Assembly: GCA_016710465.1 (NCBI GenBank)
Contig: JADJVS010000014.1
Span: 744,001 to 808,000 of the forward strand
Source: Sulfuritalea sp.
GTDB lineage: Bacteria; Pseudomonadota; Gammaproteobacteria; Burkholderiales; Rhodocyclaceae
Direction: 5' to 3'
Length of the DNA: 64,000 nt
This document shows, piece by piece, positions 16,595 to 25,988 of the stretch. How positions within the stretch are numbered: the stretch's first letter is position 1; each line of letters opens with the position of its first letter. The position numbers and the translations under genes were made by a program. The notes beneath the pieces are model-generated. The model did no database searches. It was given only the letters and a program-made list of their open reading frames with translations, and was not told the DNA's origin.

Positions 16595-17275
16595 ATGAAC
16601 GCGAATGCCGGACCGGATGGCGGACCCTTGGCGGCCAGCGAGTTGAGCCGCGAGTTTATCGCCTTCGCCTGCGAACTGGGCGTGCTGCGCTTTGGCGAAT
16701 TCAAGACCAAGGCCGGCCGACTCAGCCCCTACTTCTTCAATGCCGGCCTGTTCTGCGATGGCGCTTCGCTGGCGCGACTCAGCGATTTTTACGCGCGCCG
16801 CATCCTCGCCGCCGGCATCGACTTCGATGTCCTGTTCGGGCCGGCCTACAAGGGCATCCCGCTGGCCGCCGGCGCCGCCATGGCGCTCGCCGGGCGCGGC
16901 CGCAACCTGCCCTACGTCTACAACCGCAAGGAAGCCAAGGACCACGGCGAAGGCGGCAGCCTGGTCGGTGCGCCGCTCAAGGGGCGCGTGCTGATCATCG
17001 ATGACGTGATTTCCGCCGGTACCTCGGTGCGCGAATCCGTCGAGCTGATCCGCGCCGCCGGCGCCACGCCGGCCGCCGTGCTGATCGCACTGGACCGCCA
17101 GGAGCGCGGCCAGGGCGAGCTTTCCGCGGTGCAGGAGGTGGCGCGCGATTTCGGCATCCCCGTAATCAGTGTTGCCAGCCTGACCGATTTGATTGATTTT
17201 CTTGCCGGCCATCCGCAACTGGAAGACAATCTGGCCGCCGTGCGCGAGTACCGCGCCCGCTACGGCGTCGATTGA
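16595..17275 (+). CDS. pyrE: Orotate phosphoribosyltransferase
   Basis: A 226-aa enzyme that makes OMP from orotate and PRPP. The PRPP-binding motif VLIIDDVISAGTS, the substrate loop YNRKEAKDHGEGG and the KTKAGRLSPYF segment are intact. Starts at 16586 and 16595 are both possible; a TAGAAT resembling a -10 box overlaps this spot, so the transcript could be very short-leadered. It stands alone, away from the other pyrimidine genes at 53-56 kb. Confidence 0.94.
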   Translation: MNANAGPDGGPLAASELSREFIAFACELGVLRFGEFKTKAGRLSPYFFNAGLFCDGASLARLSDFYARRILAAGIDFDVLFGPAYKGIPLAAGAAMALAGRGRNLPYVYNRKEAKDHGEGGSLVGAPLKGRVLIIDDVISAGTSVRESVELIRAAGATPAAVLIALDRQERGQGELSAVQEVARDFGIPVISVASLTDLIDFLAGHPQLEDNLAAVREYRARYGVD

Positions 17276-17306
17276 TGCCCACGCCACATCTTCAGGGAGA
17301 ACCCCC

Positions 17307-18059
17307 ATGCGCCTGATTCCCGTGCTGCTCTTCGCTTCGTCCGCCCTGCTGGCCCAGGGTGCCGCCGCCCAGGCGCGCATCTTCTGCTGCCAGGATGACA
17401 AGGGAACCAAGGTCTGCGGCGATTTCCTGCCGCCGGTCTGCCAGGGCCGCGCCTACGAGGAGCGCGATGGCAAGGGCTTCATCGCCAAGCAGGTCGAGGC
17501 GCCGCTGACGCCCGAGCAACAAGCCAAGCGTGACGCGGAAGCTGCCAAGAAGGCCGAGGACGCCAAGAAGGCCGCCGAGGAACGCCGCCGCAACCTGGCG
17601 CTGCTGGCTACTTACTCGAACGAGAAGGATATCCTCTCGGCGCGTGACCGCGCCCTGGCCGAGGTCGAAAAGAACAGGAAGCAGTCGCAGGTGCGCCTCG
17701 ACGAAGCCAACAAGAAGAAGAAGAAGATCGACGCCGACCGCGAGTTCTACAAGGGCAAGCCGCTGCCCGAGGACGTAAAGGCGCAGGTGCGCGACAACGA
17801 GAAGGAAATCGCGGCGCAGACGGCGGCGGTGGCGGCCAAGGCCAAGGAGGCCGAAGAGGTTCGCGCCAAGTTTGCCGACGAGCGCAAGCGTTATCTCGAG
17901 TTGACCGGCAAGAAGCCGACGGACGCCGCTGCGCCGGCTGCTGCTCCTGCTGCCGTGCCTGCAACTCCCGCCGCAGCCCCGGCAGTCGCTCCAGCCTCCA
18001 CCCCAGCCAAGCCGTCCACTCCCGCCGCCGCGGCTGCCAAGCCAGCCGAAAAGAAGTAA
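17307..18059 (+). CDS. Secreted coiled-coil protein with DUF4124-like N-terminus
   Basis: A 250-aa protein with a signal peptide (residues 1-22, ending GAAAQA), a short Cys-bearing domain (ARIFCCQDDKGTKVCGD), a long charged coiled coil (about 70-215) and an Ala/Pro-rich tail. The Cys region resembles DUF4124, often seen in periplasmic proteins of unknown role. The coiled coil contains KKKKK and many Glu/Lys heptads. It abuts the gatB stop convergently with no gap. Confidence 0.7.
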   Translation: MRLIPVLLFASSALLAQGAAAQARIFCCQDDKGTKVCGDFLPPVCQGRAYEERDGKGFIAKQVEAPLTPEQQAKRDAEAAKKAEDAKKAAEERRRNLALLATYSNEKDILSARDRALAEVEKNRKQSQVRLDEANKKKKKIDADREFYKGKPLPEDVKAQVRDNEKEIAAQTAAVAAKAKEAEEVRAKFADERKRYLELTGKKPTDAAAPAAAPAAVPATPAAAPAVAPASTPAKPSTPAAAAAKPAEKK

Positions 18060-19499
18060 TCAGCCGCCCAGTTTTTTCCGCAGCAAGTCGTTGACCTGCT
18101 GCGGGTTGGCCTTGCCCTTGGTGGCCTTCATCGCCTGGCCGACCAGCGCATTGAAGGCCTTGTCCTTGCCGGCGCGGAATTCCCCGACCGATTTCTGGTT
18201 GGCGGCGAGCACCTCGTCAATGATCTTTTCGATCGCGCCGCTGTCGGTGATCTGCTTCAGGCCCTGTTGATCGATGATTTCGTCGGCGCTTTGGCCCTCA
18301 CCGTTCCACAGCGCCTCGAACACCTTCTTGGCGATGTTGTTGGAGATGGTGTTGTCGGCGATGCGCTGGACCAGACCCGCCAGTTGCGCGGCCGAGATCG
18401 GTGAGTTGGCGACGTCCATGTCATTCTTGTTCAGGCGCGCCGCGAGTTCGCCCATGATCCAGTTGGCGACGGCCTTGGCGTTCGCTGCGCCGGCGGCGGC
18501 TACCGCAGTGACGAAATAGTCGGCCATTGCGCGCGAGGCGGTGAGTATCGCGGCATCGTAGGCCGAGAGCCCATAGTCCGCCTGGAAGCGTGCCTGCATG
18601 GCCTGCGGCAGTTCGGGCAGCCCGGCCTTTACTTGCGCGATCCAGTCGGCGCCGATTTCCAGCGGCAGCAGGTCGGGATCGGGGAAGTAGCGGTAGTCGT
18701 GGGCGTCTTCCTTGCTGCGCATGGCGCGGGTTTCGCCGCTGTCGGGGTCGAACAGTACCGTGGCCTGGCGGATGGCGCGGCCTTCGCTGATTTCGTTGAT
18801 CTGCCACTGCACCTCGAAGTCGATCGCCTGCTGCATGAAGCGGAAGGAGTTGAGGTTCTTGATCTCGCGCCGCGTGCCCAGCGGCTCGCCGGGACGGCGC
18901 ACCGAGACGTTGGCATCGCAGCGGAAACTGCCTTCCTGCATGTTGCCGTCGCAGATGCCGATCCACTGCACCAGCGCGTGCAGGGCGCGGGCGTAGGCCA
19001 CGGCTTCGGCGCTGGAGCGCATGTCGGGTTCGGTGACGATTTCCAGCAGCGGCGTGCCGGCGCGGTTGAGGTCGATGCCGGTGCGGCCGTGGAAGTCCTC
19101 GTGCAGCGACTTGCCGGCATCCTCTTCGAGGTGGGCACGGGTCAGGCGGATGAATTTTTCCTGCTCTCCCACGCGGATCGCCAACCCGCCGCCCTGCACC
19201 ACCGGAATCTCGAACTGGCTGATCTGGTAGCCCTTGGGCAGGTCGGGGTAGAAATAATTCTTGCGCGCGAACACCGAGCGCGGCGCGATGCTGGCGCCCA
19301 CGGCGAGGCCGAACTTGATGGCGCAGACCACGGCTTCGCGGTTGAGCACCGGCAGCACGCCGGGCAGGGCGATGTCCACGGCATTGGCCTGGACATTGGG
19401 CTCGGCGCCGAAGGCGATGCTGCTGCCGGAGAAAATCTTCGACTTCGTTTGCAACTGGGCATGGGTTTCCAGCCCGATGACGACTTCCCACTGGCTCAT
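18060..19499 (-). CDS. gatB: Asp-tRNA(Asn)/Glu-tRNA(Gln) amidotransferase subunit B
   Basis: A 479-aa kinase subunit of GatCAB, which phosphorylates the side chain of mischarged tRNA and holds the tRNA. The family start (WEVVIGLETHAQLQTKSKIF), the zinc-region segment and the C-terminal YqeY-like domain (NPQQVNDLLRKKL) are all present. Full length. Last in gatC-gatA-gatB, each overlapping by 4 bp. Confidence 0.96.
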   Translation of the reverse strand: MSQWEVVIGLETHAQLQTKSKIFSGSSIAFGAEPNVQANAVDIALPGVLPVLNREAVVCAIKFGLAVGASIAPRSVFARKNYFYPDLPKGYQISQFEIPVVQGGGLAIRVGEQEKFIRLTRAHLEEDAGKSLHEDFHGRTGIDLNRAGTPLLEIVTEPDMRSSAEAVAYARALHALVQWIGICDGNMQEGSFRCDANVSVRRPGEPLGTRREIKNLNSFRFMQQAIDFEVQWQINEISEGRAIRQATVLFDPDSGETRAMRSKEDAHDYRYFPDPDLLPLEIGADWIAQVKAGLPELPQAMQARFQADYGLSAYDAAILTASRAMADYFVTAVAAAGAANAKAVANWIMGELAARLNKNDMDVANSPISAAQLAGLVQRIADNTISNNIAKKVFEALWNGEGQSADEIIDQQGLKQITDSGAIEKIIDEVLAANQKSVGEFRAGKDKAFNALVGQAMKATKGKANPQQVNDLLRKKLGG

Positions 19500-20971
19500 T
19501 TCAATTCCTCCGGCATACGAACATGCCAGTCGCTAGCCTTCTGGTACTGGTGCGCGGCCTGCAGCATCCTGGCTTCGCCGAACCAGTTGCCGATGATCTG
19601 CAAGCCGACCGGCATGCCGTGGGCGCCGAAGCCGCAGGGCAGCGACATGCCGGGCAGGCCGGCGAGGTTGGTGGAAATCGTGTAGATGTCGGAGAGGTAC
19701 ATCTGCACCGGGTCGGCGCTCTTGGCGCCGAAGGCGAAGGCCACCGAAGGCGAGGTCGGGCCCATGATCACGTCGCAGCTTTCAAAGGCCTTTTGAAAGT
19801 CGGCGGCGATGAGACGGCGAATCTTCTGCGCCTTGAGGTAGTAGGCGTCGTAATAGCCGTGGGAGAGCACATAGGTGCCGATCAGGATGCGGCGCTTGAC
19901 CTCGGCGCCGAAGCCCAGGGCGCGCGACTTCGAATACATGTCGTTGAGGTCGCCGTATTCGGGGGCGCGGTAGCCGTAGCGCACGCCGTCGAAGCGTGAC
20001 AGGTTGGAGCTGGCCTCGGCCGGCGCGATCACGTAATAGGCCGGCACAGAGAGGCCGGAGTTGGGCAGGCTGACCTCGACCGTGATCGCGCCGAGCTTGC
20101 GGTATTCGGCCAGGGCCGCTTCGACCGCCGCACGCACGTCGTCATCCATTCCAGCACCGAAGAATTCCCTGGGCAGGCCGATGCGCAGGCCCGTCAAGGG
20201 CTTCTCAAGGTCGCGGGCATAGTCCTCGGCGGGGCGCTCGATCGAGGTCGAGTCGCGCGAATCGAAGCCGGCCATGGCGTTGAGCAGCAAGGCGCAGTCC
20301 TCGGCCGACTTGGCCATCGGCCCGGCCTGGTCGAGGCTGGAGGCAAAGGCGATCATGCCGTAGCGACTGACCACGCCATAGGTCGGCTTGAGGCCGGTGA
20401 GGCCGCAAAGGGCCGCCGGCTGGCGGATCGAGCCGCCCGTATCGGTGCCGGTGGCGGCCGGAGCGAGACGCGCGGCGATCGCCGCAGCCGAGCCGCCGGA
20501 GGAGCCGCCGGGCACGCGGGCGGTGTCCCAGGGATTCTTCACCGGGCCGAAAAACGAGGTTTCGTTGGACGAACCCATGGCGAATTCGTCCATGTTGAGC
20601 TTGCCCAGCGTGACCATGCCGGCGGCGGCGAGCTTTTCGACCACGTGGGCGTCGTAGGGCGAGACGAAGTTCTCCAGCATGCGCGAGCCGCAGCTCGTGC
20701 GCCAGCCCCTGGTACAGAAAATATCCTTGTGCGCCAGTGGGATGCCGGCCAGCGGCGTGTTCCCAGCGCCAGCGCTCTGCGTCCCTTTGGGAACTCTTGC
20801 TTCGGCCGCGCGCGCCTGCGCCAGCGTCTGCTCGCGGTCGATCGTGATGAACGCGTTGAGCGCCGGATTGAGTTTGTCGATGCGGTCGAGGAACAGCGTG
20901 GCCAGTTCGACCGCCGAAATCTTTCGGGCTGCCAGGGCTGCGGACAGTTCGCGCAGGGACGAATTGATCAT
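19496..20971 (-). CDS. gatA: Asp-tRNA(Asn)/Glu-tRNA(Gln) amidotransferase subunit A
   Basis: A 491-aa amidase subunit that releases ammonia from glutamine. The Ser-cisSer-Lys triad lies in the segments IPLAHKDIF, GGSSGGSAAA and GTDTGGSIRQPA. A small extra stretch (PKGTQSAGAGNT) precedes the LAGIPLAHKD motif where close relatives are shorter; it is glycine-rich and could be a degraded insertion. Coupled to gatC and gatB by 4-bp overlaps. Confidence 0.96.
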   Translation of the reverse strand: MINSSLRELSAALAARKISAVELATLFLDRIDKLNPALNAFITIDREQTLAQARAAEARVPKGTQSAGAGNTPLAGIPLAHKDIFCTRGWRTSCGSRMLENFVSPYDAHVVEKLAAAGMVTLGKLNMDEFAMGSSNETSFFGPVKNPWDTARVPGGSSGGSAAAIAARLAPAATGTDTGGSIRQPAALCGLTGLKPTYGVVSRYGMIAFASSLDQAGPMAKSAEDCALLLNAMAGFDSRDSTSIERPAEDYARDLEKPLTGLRIGLPREFFGAGMDDDVRAAVEAALAEYRKLGAITVEVSLPNSGLSVPAYYVIAPAEASSNLSRFDGVRYGYRAPEYGDLNDMYSKSRALGFGAEVKRRILIGTYVLSHGYYDAYYLKAQKIRRLIAADFQKAFESCDVIMGPTSPSVAFAFGAKSADPVQMYLSDIYTISTNLAGLPGMSLPCGFGAHGMPVGLQIIGNWFGEARMLQAAHQYQKASDWHVRMPEELK

Positions 20972-21255
20972 TCGATCACCTTTGGAACCAGGTACAAGCC
21001 AGCCTCCGTTTCCGGCGCCACGGCCTGGAAATCGGCGCGGCGGTCGGTTTCGGTCACCACGTCGGGGCGCAGGCGTTGTACCACGTCGACGGCATGGGCC
21101 ATCGGCTCGATGCCGGCGGTATCGACGGCCTGCAGTTGCTCGATGAAGCCGAGGATGCCGTTGAGCTGTTCGCGCGTGGTTTCGCGCTCGGCGGGAGAAA
21201 GCTCGATGCGGGACAAAAGGGCGATGCGGGAAACGTCTTCCGGGGTCAGGGACAT
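20968..21255 (-). CDS. gatC: Asp-tRNA(Asn)/Glu-tRNA(Gln) amidotransferase subunit C
   Basis: A 95-aa structural subunit that wraps around GatA and GatB. The N-terminus (LTPEDVSRIALLSRIELSP) and the C-terminal RPDVVTETDRR segment are typical. First gene of the gatCAB operon, divergent from mreB with a 129-bp gap. Confidence 0.93.
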   Translation of the reverse strand: MSLTPEDVSRIALLSRIELSPAERETTREQLNGILGFIEQLQAVDTAGIEPMAHAVDVVQRLRPDVVTETDRRADFQAVAPETEAGLYLVPKVIE

Positions 21256-21309
21256 GGCGGGGGATGGGCTAGCGGGTTCTGGCCGGCCCGCGGCGGGGCC
21301 GGTATCGGC

Positions 21310-21338
21310 TCAAATCGGCAAGCGCGATAGGTTATCAT
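21310..21338 (+). promoter_or_regulatory. Possible mreB promoter
   Basis: A TATCAT (-10-like, 5/6) lies at 21333-21338 in the divergent gatC/mreB gap; the hexamer 17 bp upstream (TCAAAT, 21310-21315) is a poor -35. A start near 21345 would give a 40-nt leader. Confidence 0.35.
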
Positions 21339-21384
21339 ATGCGACCTTTTTGGCCGCGTTGGCCAGTCCCAGCACTGGAATCAC

Positions 21385-22428
21385 ATGTTCGGTTTTCTGC
21401 GCTCCTATTTCTCGAATGACCTTGCCATCGACCTTGGCACCGCCAACACGCTGATCTACGTGCGCGGCAAGGGGGTCGTGCTCGACGAGCCTTCCGTGGT
21501 CGCCATCCGCATCGAAGGCGGTCCCAACGCCAAGAAGACGATTCAGGCGGTAGGCAAGGAAGCCAAAACCATGATCGGTCGCAATCCGAAGGAAATCTCG
21601 GTGATCCGGCCGCTGAAGGACGGCGTGATCGCCGACTTCACGGTCACCGAGCAGATGCTCAAGCAGTTCATCAAGCGGGTGCACGAGTCGCGCCTGTTCT
21701 CGCCTTCCCCGCGCATCATCATCTGCGTGCCTTCGGGCTCGACCCAGGTCGAGCGCCGCGCCATCCGTGAGTCCGCCCTGGGCGCCGGCGCTTCGCAGGT
21801 CTACCTGATCGAGGAGCCGATGGCCGCCGCGATCGGCGCCGGCCTGCCGGTATCGGACGCCACCGGCTCGATGGTGGTGGACATCGGCGGCGGCACCACC
21901 GAGGTCGGCGTGATTTCGCTGGGCGGCATGGTCTATGCCAACTCGGTGCGTGTCGGCGGCGACAAGTTCGACGAGGCAATCATCTCCTACATCAGCCGCA
22001 ACTACGGCATGCAGATCGGCGACAACACCGCCGAGAACATCAAGAAGCAGATCGGCTCCGCCTTCCCCGGCGCCGAGGTGCGCGAGATGGAAGTCTCCGG
22101 CATCAATCGCGCCGAAGGCATCCCGCGCAAGTTCACGATTTCGTCCAACGAAGTCCTTGAAGCGCTTTCCGAGCCGCTCAACCAGGTGGTCAAGGCAGTC
22201 AAGGACGCGCTGGAAAAGACGCCCCCCGAACTCGGCGCCGATATCGCCGAGCGCGGCCTGGTGCTGACCGGTGGCGGCGCCTTGCTGCATGACCTCGATC
22301 GCCTGCTGACCGAGGAAACCGGTCTGCCGGTGATCATCGCCGACGATCCGCTGACCTGCGTCGCCCGCGGTTCCGGCATGGCGCTTGAAAAGATGGACAA
22401 ACTTGGCAGTATTTTTGCCAACGAATAG
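21385..22428 (+). CDS. mreB: Rod-shape actin MreB
   Basis: A 347-aa bacterial actin that organises the elongasome under the inner membrane. The phosphate-binding motifs (IDLGTANTLIY near residue 15 and DIGGGTTEVGV near 170) and the N-terminal amphipathic segment MFGFLRSYFS are present. Heads the mreB-mreC-mreD-mrdA-mrdB-rlpA cluster, so the cell is expected to be rod-shaped. Confidence 0.97.
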   Translation: MFGFLRSYFSNDLAIDLGTANTLIYVRGKGVVLDEPSVVAIRIEGGPNAKKTIQAVGKEAKTMIGRNPKEISVIRPLKDGVIADFTVTEQMLKQFIKRVHESRLFSPSPRIIICVPSGSTQVERRAIRESALGAGASQVYLIEEPMAAAIGAGLPVSDATGSMVVDIGGGTTEVGVISLGGMVYANSVRVGGDKFDEAIISYISRNYGMQIGDNTAENIKKQIGSAFPGAEVREMEVSGINRAEGIPRKFTISSNEVLEALSEPLNQVVKAVKDALEKTPPELGADIAERGLVLTGGGALLHDLDRLLTEETGLPVIIADDPLTCVARGSGMALEKMDKLGSIFANE

Positions 22429-22520
22429 GCCCCGCGCCGTGTAGCTTGCAGTTTGGCCCCGTGGCCGCGAAAACGGGGTTTCCGGGGTTTCCATACTTTT
22501 CCGAGGGCGCGCCAGCCTTG

Positions 22521-23441
22521 ATGTCCGTCGTTGGTCACGCACCGCCACCCTTTTTCAAGCGGGGTCCGGCGCCGCTCGTGCGTCTGGCCTTCTTTGTCTC
22601 GCTGTCGCTGGTGTTGCTGGTCGCCGACCTGCGCTTCCGCACCCTGGAATGGGCGCGGCTGGCGGTAGCCACCGCCGCATGGCCGCTGCAGCGCGTGACC
22701 GGCATTCCGATCGATGCGGCGGGTGACTTCGGCACCTACCTGTCGCGCCAGACCACGCTGATCAAGGAGAACGAGGACCTGCGCCGGCGCCAATTGGGCA
22801 CGGCCAACCTGCTCTTGCGCCAGGACCATCTCGAACAGGAAAACAAGCGTCTGCGTGCCCTGCTCGACATGCGCGAGCGCCAGCCCGTGGAAGGCCGCAT
22901 CGCCGAGATTCTTTACGCTGCCCGCGATCCCTTTTCGCGCCGTGTGATCATCGACAAGGGCAGCCAGCACGGCGTCGCCGCCGGAGAAGCCGTGGTCGAT
23001 GACGTGGGCGTAATCGGCCAGGTGACACGGGTGTTTCCACTCACCGCGGAAGTGCTGCTGCTGACCGACAAGGAGCAGGCGATCCCGGTCGCGGTGCAGA
23101 GAAACGGCCTGCGCGCGGTGCTGGCCGGAGCCGGTGCGGGGATGATGGAGCTGCGCTTCCTCGCCGCCAACGCCGAGGTCCAGGTCGGCGACGTGCTCGT
23201 CACCTCGGGCCTCGATGGCGTTTACCTGCCCGGCCTGCCGGTGGCCAAGGTGGTCAAGATCGATCGCGACAGCTCCTATTCCTTCGCCCGCATCATCTGC
23301 GCGCCGCTGGCCGGCGTCGAACGCCATGGCCTGGCCCTGGTGCTCGGCGGTCGCACGGCCCTGCCGCCACAACCCGACGACCTACCCGCAACGCCCGATC
23401 AGCCCACGCGCGGCAAGCGCGTGAAGAAGAAGGCCCGCTGA
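22521..23441 (+). CDS. mreC: Rod-shape-determining protein MreC
   Basis: A 306-aa periplasmic scaffold with one membrane anchor (about 18-38), a coiled coil (about 70-110, with LIKENEDLRRRQ) and a beta-rich C-terminal domain. It links MreB filaments to PBP2 and RodA. The ATG at 22521 (MSVVGHAPPPFFKRG) is chosen over an upstream in-frame start because PPFF.RGP is the usual MreC beginning. The stop overlaps the mreD ATG. Confidence 0.92.
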   Translation: MSVVGHAPPPFFKRGPAPLVRLAFFVSLSLVLLVADLRFRTLEWARLAVATAAWPLQRVTGIPIDAAGDFGTYLSRQTTLIKENEDLRRRQLGTANLLLRQDHLEQENKRLRALLDMRERQPVEGRIAEILYAARDPFSRRVIIDKGSQHGVAAGEAVVDDVGVIGQVTRVFPLTAEVLLLTDKEQAIPVAVQRNGLRAVLAGAGAGMMELRFLAANAEVQVGDVLVTSGLDGVYLPGLPVAKVVKIDRDSSYSFARIICAPLAGVERHGLALVLGGRTALPPQPDDLPATPDQPTRGKRVKKKAR

Positions 23442-23962
23442 TGCAGCCCACCCATTCCTCGCGCCGCATCCTGCTGCCGGTCAGAAACTGGTTCATCGTC
23501 CTGACCCTGTTCCTGGCGCTGGTGCTCAATCTGGTGCCCTTTGGCCGCTTTCCCGGCATTCCCGACTGGGTGGCGCTGGTACTGGCCTTCTGGTGCATCC
23601 ACCAGCCGCTCAAGGTCGGCATGGCGGCGGGCTTCTTCCTCGGCCTGGCGATGGACGTGGCCGATGCCAGCGTGATGGGCCAGCATGCCCTGGCCTATGT
23701 ACTGCTGGCCTTTGTCGCCGCCGGTTGGTCGCGCCGCGTGCTCTGGTTCCCGCTGGCGCAGCAGGCGCTTCACGTGCTGCCGATGCTGCTCGGCGCGCAG
23801 TTGGTGATGCTGGCGACGCGCATGATCGCCGGCGCCGAATTCCCCGGCGTGCTCTGGTTCCTCTCCGGCATCACCGCGACCCTGCTGTGGACCCCGGTCA
23901 CCTACCTGCTGCTGACGCCGCAGTTCCAGCCGGAGGACAAGGATGTCCACCGGCCGATTTGA
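23441..23962 (+). CDS. mreD: Rod-shape-determining protein MreD
   Basis: A 173-aa inner-membrane protein with five to six hydrophobic helices, normal for MreD. Overlaps mreC by one base (TGATG). Its stop is followed at once by the large purine-rich hairpin that separates it from mrdA. Confidence 0.9.
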   Translation: MQPTHSSRRILLPVRNWFIVLTLFLALVLNLVPFGRFPGIPDWVALVLAFWCIHQPLKVGMAAGFFLGLAMDVADASVMGQHALAYVLLAFVAAGWSRRVLWFPLAQQALHVLPMLLGAQLVMLATRMIAGAEFPGVLWFLSGITATLLWTPVTYLLLTPQFQPEDKDVHRPI

Positions 23963-23969
23963 GGAAACA

Positions 23970-24047
23970 GGGAAGGGAGAAGGGGGAAGAGAGAAGGGTG
24001 GAAGCGTCAACGCCTCCACCCTTCTCTCTTCCCTCTTCCCCCTTCCC
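23970..24047. repeat. Long polypurine/polypyrimidine hairpin between mreD and mrdA
   Basis: The purine-rich arm 23970-24006 pairs with the pyrimidine-rich arm 24011-24047 around the loop TCAA. I count 37 pairs with two mismatches and one G-U. Pyrimidine tract with CCCTT units continues to about 24086, so the start codon of mrdA has no Shine-Dalgarno near it. It could act as terminator or processing site, form cruciform or triplex DNA, or be a mobile short repeat. Confidence 0.85.
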
Positions 24048-24095
24048 CGGTTCATCCCCTTCCCCCTTCCCCCTTCCCCCCTCCCTGCCTAACAG

Positions 24096-25988
24096 ATGGA
24101 ATTCAAGAACCCGCAAGAGGAACTCGAGCGCTTCCGCTCGCGCCTGGCCTTCGCCGGGGGCTTCGTGCTGTTCTGCTTCAGCCTGCTGTTCATCCGCTTC
24201 GTCTGGCTGCAGGTGGTGCAGCACGACTACTACCAGACGCGCGCCGAGGACAACCGGATTTCGCTGGTGCCGATCGTGCCGAACCGCGGCCTGATCGTCG
24301 ATCGCAAGGGCGAGGTGCTGGCCCGCAACTACTCGGCCTACACGCTGGAAATCACGCCCTCGCGCGCCGGGAACCTGGACAAGACCATCGACGGCCTGGC
24401 CGAAGTCATCGAGATCGAGGCCAAGGACAGGCGCCGCTTCAAGAAGCTGATGGACGAAAGCAAGAGTTTCGAAACGCTGCCTATCCGTACCCGCCTGTCC
24501 GACGCCGAGGTGGCAAAGTTCATCGCCCATCGCTACCGCTTTCCCGGCGTCGAGATCAAGGCGCGGCTGTTCCGCCAGTATCCGGGCGGTGCCTTCGCCT
24601 CCCACATCCTCGGCTACATCGGGCGCATCACGGACGCCGACCTGGGCGAGATCGAAAAGGTCGAACAGGACGCCAACTACCGCGGCACCGAGCATTTCGG
24701 CAAGACCGGTCTCGAACAGCATTACGAATTCGAACTACATGGCATCAGCGGCCACGAGCAGGTCGAGGTCGATGCCGGCGGGCGGGCGGTGCGCACATTG
24801 TCGCGCTCCGCGCCGGTGGCCGGCAACCAGCTTACGCTGACGGTCGATGCCGAACTGCAGCGCATCGCCGAGCTGGCCTTCGGCGACCGCAAGGGCTCGC
24901 TGGTGGCGATCGAGCCGTCCACCGGCGGCATACTCGCCATGGTGTCGGTGCCCAACTACGACCCCAACCTGTTCGTCGATGGCATCGATACGCAGAGCTG
25001 GCGCGAACTCAACGAGTCGCCGCAGAAGCCGATGGTCAATCGCGCCCTGAATGGCGCCTATCCGCCCGGTTCCACCTTCAAGCCCTTCATGGCACTGGCG
25101 GCGCTGGAACTGGGCAAGCGGCGTCCGGAGCAGGCAATCGCGGACCCGGGCTTCTTCAACTTCGGCGGCCACCACTTCCGCGACGACAAGAAGGGCGGCC
25201 ACGGCATGGTGGACATGTATAAATCCATCGTGCATTCCTGCGACACCTACTACTACGTCCTGGCCAACGACATGGGCATCGACAATATCGCCGCCTTCAT
25301 GGGCCAGCTCGGACTGGGCAGTCGCACCGGCATCGACATCAAGGGCGAATCGAAGGGCGTGCTGCCTTCGCAGCAGTGGAAGAAGGAGCGTTTCAAGAAG
25401 CCGGAGCAGCAGAAGTGGTATGCCGGCGAAACCATTTCCATCGGCATCGGCCAGGGCTACAACGCCTATACGCCGATCCAGTTGGCGCAGGCAACCGCGA
25501 CCATCGCCAACAACGGCATCATGTTCCGGCCCCACCTGGTCAAGTACGTGACCGATACGCGCAGTGGCGAGAAACGCCCGATCGAACCCGAGCCGCTGCG
25601 CGACCTCAAGCTCAAGCCCGAGAACATCGAGGTGATCCGCAATGCCATGATCGGCGTAAACAAGGAAGGCACCGGTGCCCGCGCCTTCGCCAAGGCCGAA
25701 TACGTGGCGGCGGGAAAAACCGGCACGGCCCAGGTCTTTTCCTACAAGGGCGCCGAACACAAGACCGAATCCATGGCCGCCCACCTGCGCGACCATGCGC
25801 TCTATATCGCCTTTGCCCCGGCCGACAAGCCGACGATCGCCCTGGCCGTGCTGGTCGAGAACGGCGGCTTCGGCGCCCAGGCGGCGGCGCCGATCGCGCG
25901 CCAGGTGCTCGACTACTACCTGCTGGGCAAGAAACCGAAGGCCCCCGCCCCGGCCGACGAGGATGCCGTGGAAGGAGACGCCCAATGA
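24096..25988 (+). CDS. mrdA: Penicillin-binding protein 2 (peptidoglycan transpeptidase)
   Basis: A 630-aa monofunctional transpeptidase for cell elongation. It has an N-terminal membrane anchor (about 23-43), a dimerisation domain, and a transpeptidase domain with Ser326 (GSTFK), the SCD motif in VHSCDTYYY and the KTGTAQ motif near residue 541. It is preceded by the pyrimidine tract rather than a Shine-Dalgarno sequence. Its stop overlaps the mrdB ATG by 4 bp. Confidence 0.96.
   Translation: MEFKNPQEELERFRSRLAFAGGFVLFCFSLLFIRFVWLQVVQHDYYQTRAEDNRISLVPIVPNRGLIVDRKGEVLARNYSAYTLEITPSRAGNLDKTIDGLAEVIEIEAKDRRRFKKLMDESKSFETLPIRTRLSDAEVAKFIAHRYRFPGVEIKARLFRQYPGGAFASHILGYIGRITDADLGEIEKVEQDANYRGTEHFGKTGLEQHYEFELHGISGHEQVEVDAGGRAVRTLSRSAPVAGNQLTLTVDAELQRIAELAFGDRKGSLVAIEPSTGGILAMVSVPNYDPNLFVDGIDTQSWRELNESPQKPMVNRALNGAYPPGSTFKPFMALAALELGKRRPEQAIADPGFFNFGGHHFRDDKKGGHGMVDMYKSIVHSCDTYYYVLANDMGIDNIAAFMGQLGLGSRTGIDIKGESKGVLPSQQWKKERFKKPEQQKWYAGETISIGIGQGYNAYTPIQLAQATATIANNGIMFRPHLVKYVTDTRSGEKRPIEPEPLRDLKLKPENIEVIRNAMIGVNKEGTGARAFAKAEYVAAGKTGTAQVFSYKGAEHKTESMAAHLRDHALYIAFAPADKPTIALAVLVENGGFGAQAAAPIARQVLDYYLLGKKPKAPAPADEDAVEGDAQ

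Noticed and set aside
20755..20795. Extra glycine-rich codons in gatA as a further repeat copy
   Set aside because: Only a partial match (AGAGC, GCTGGCGCTGG, ACACGCCG) with gaps; too diverged to count without comparison to relatives.
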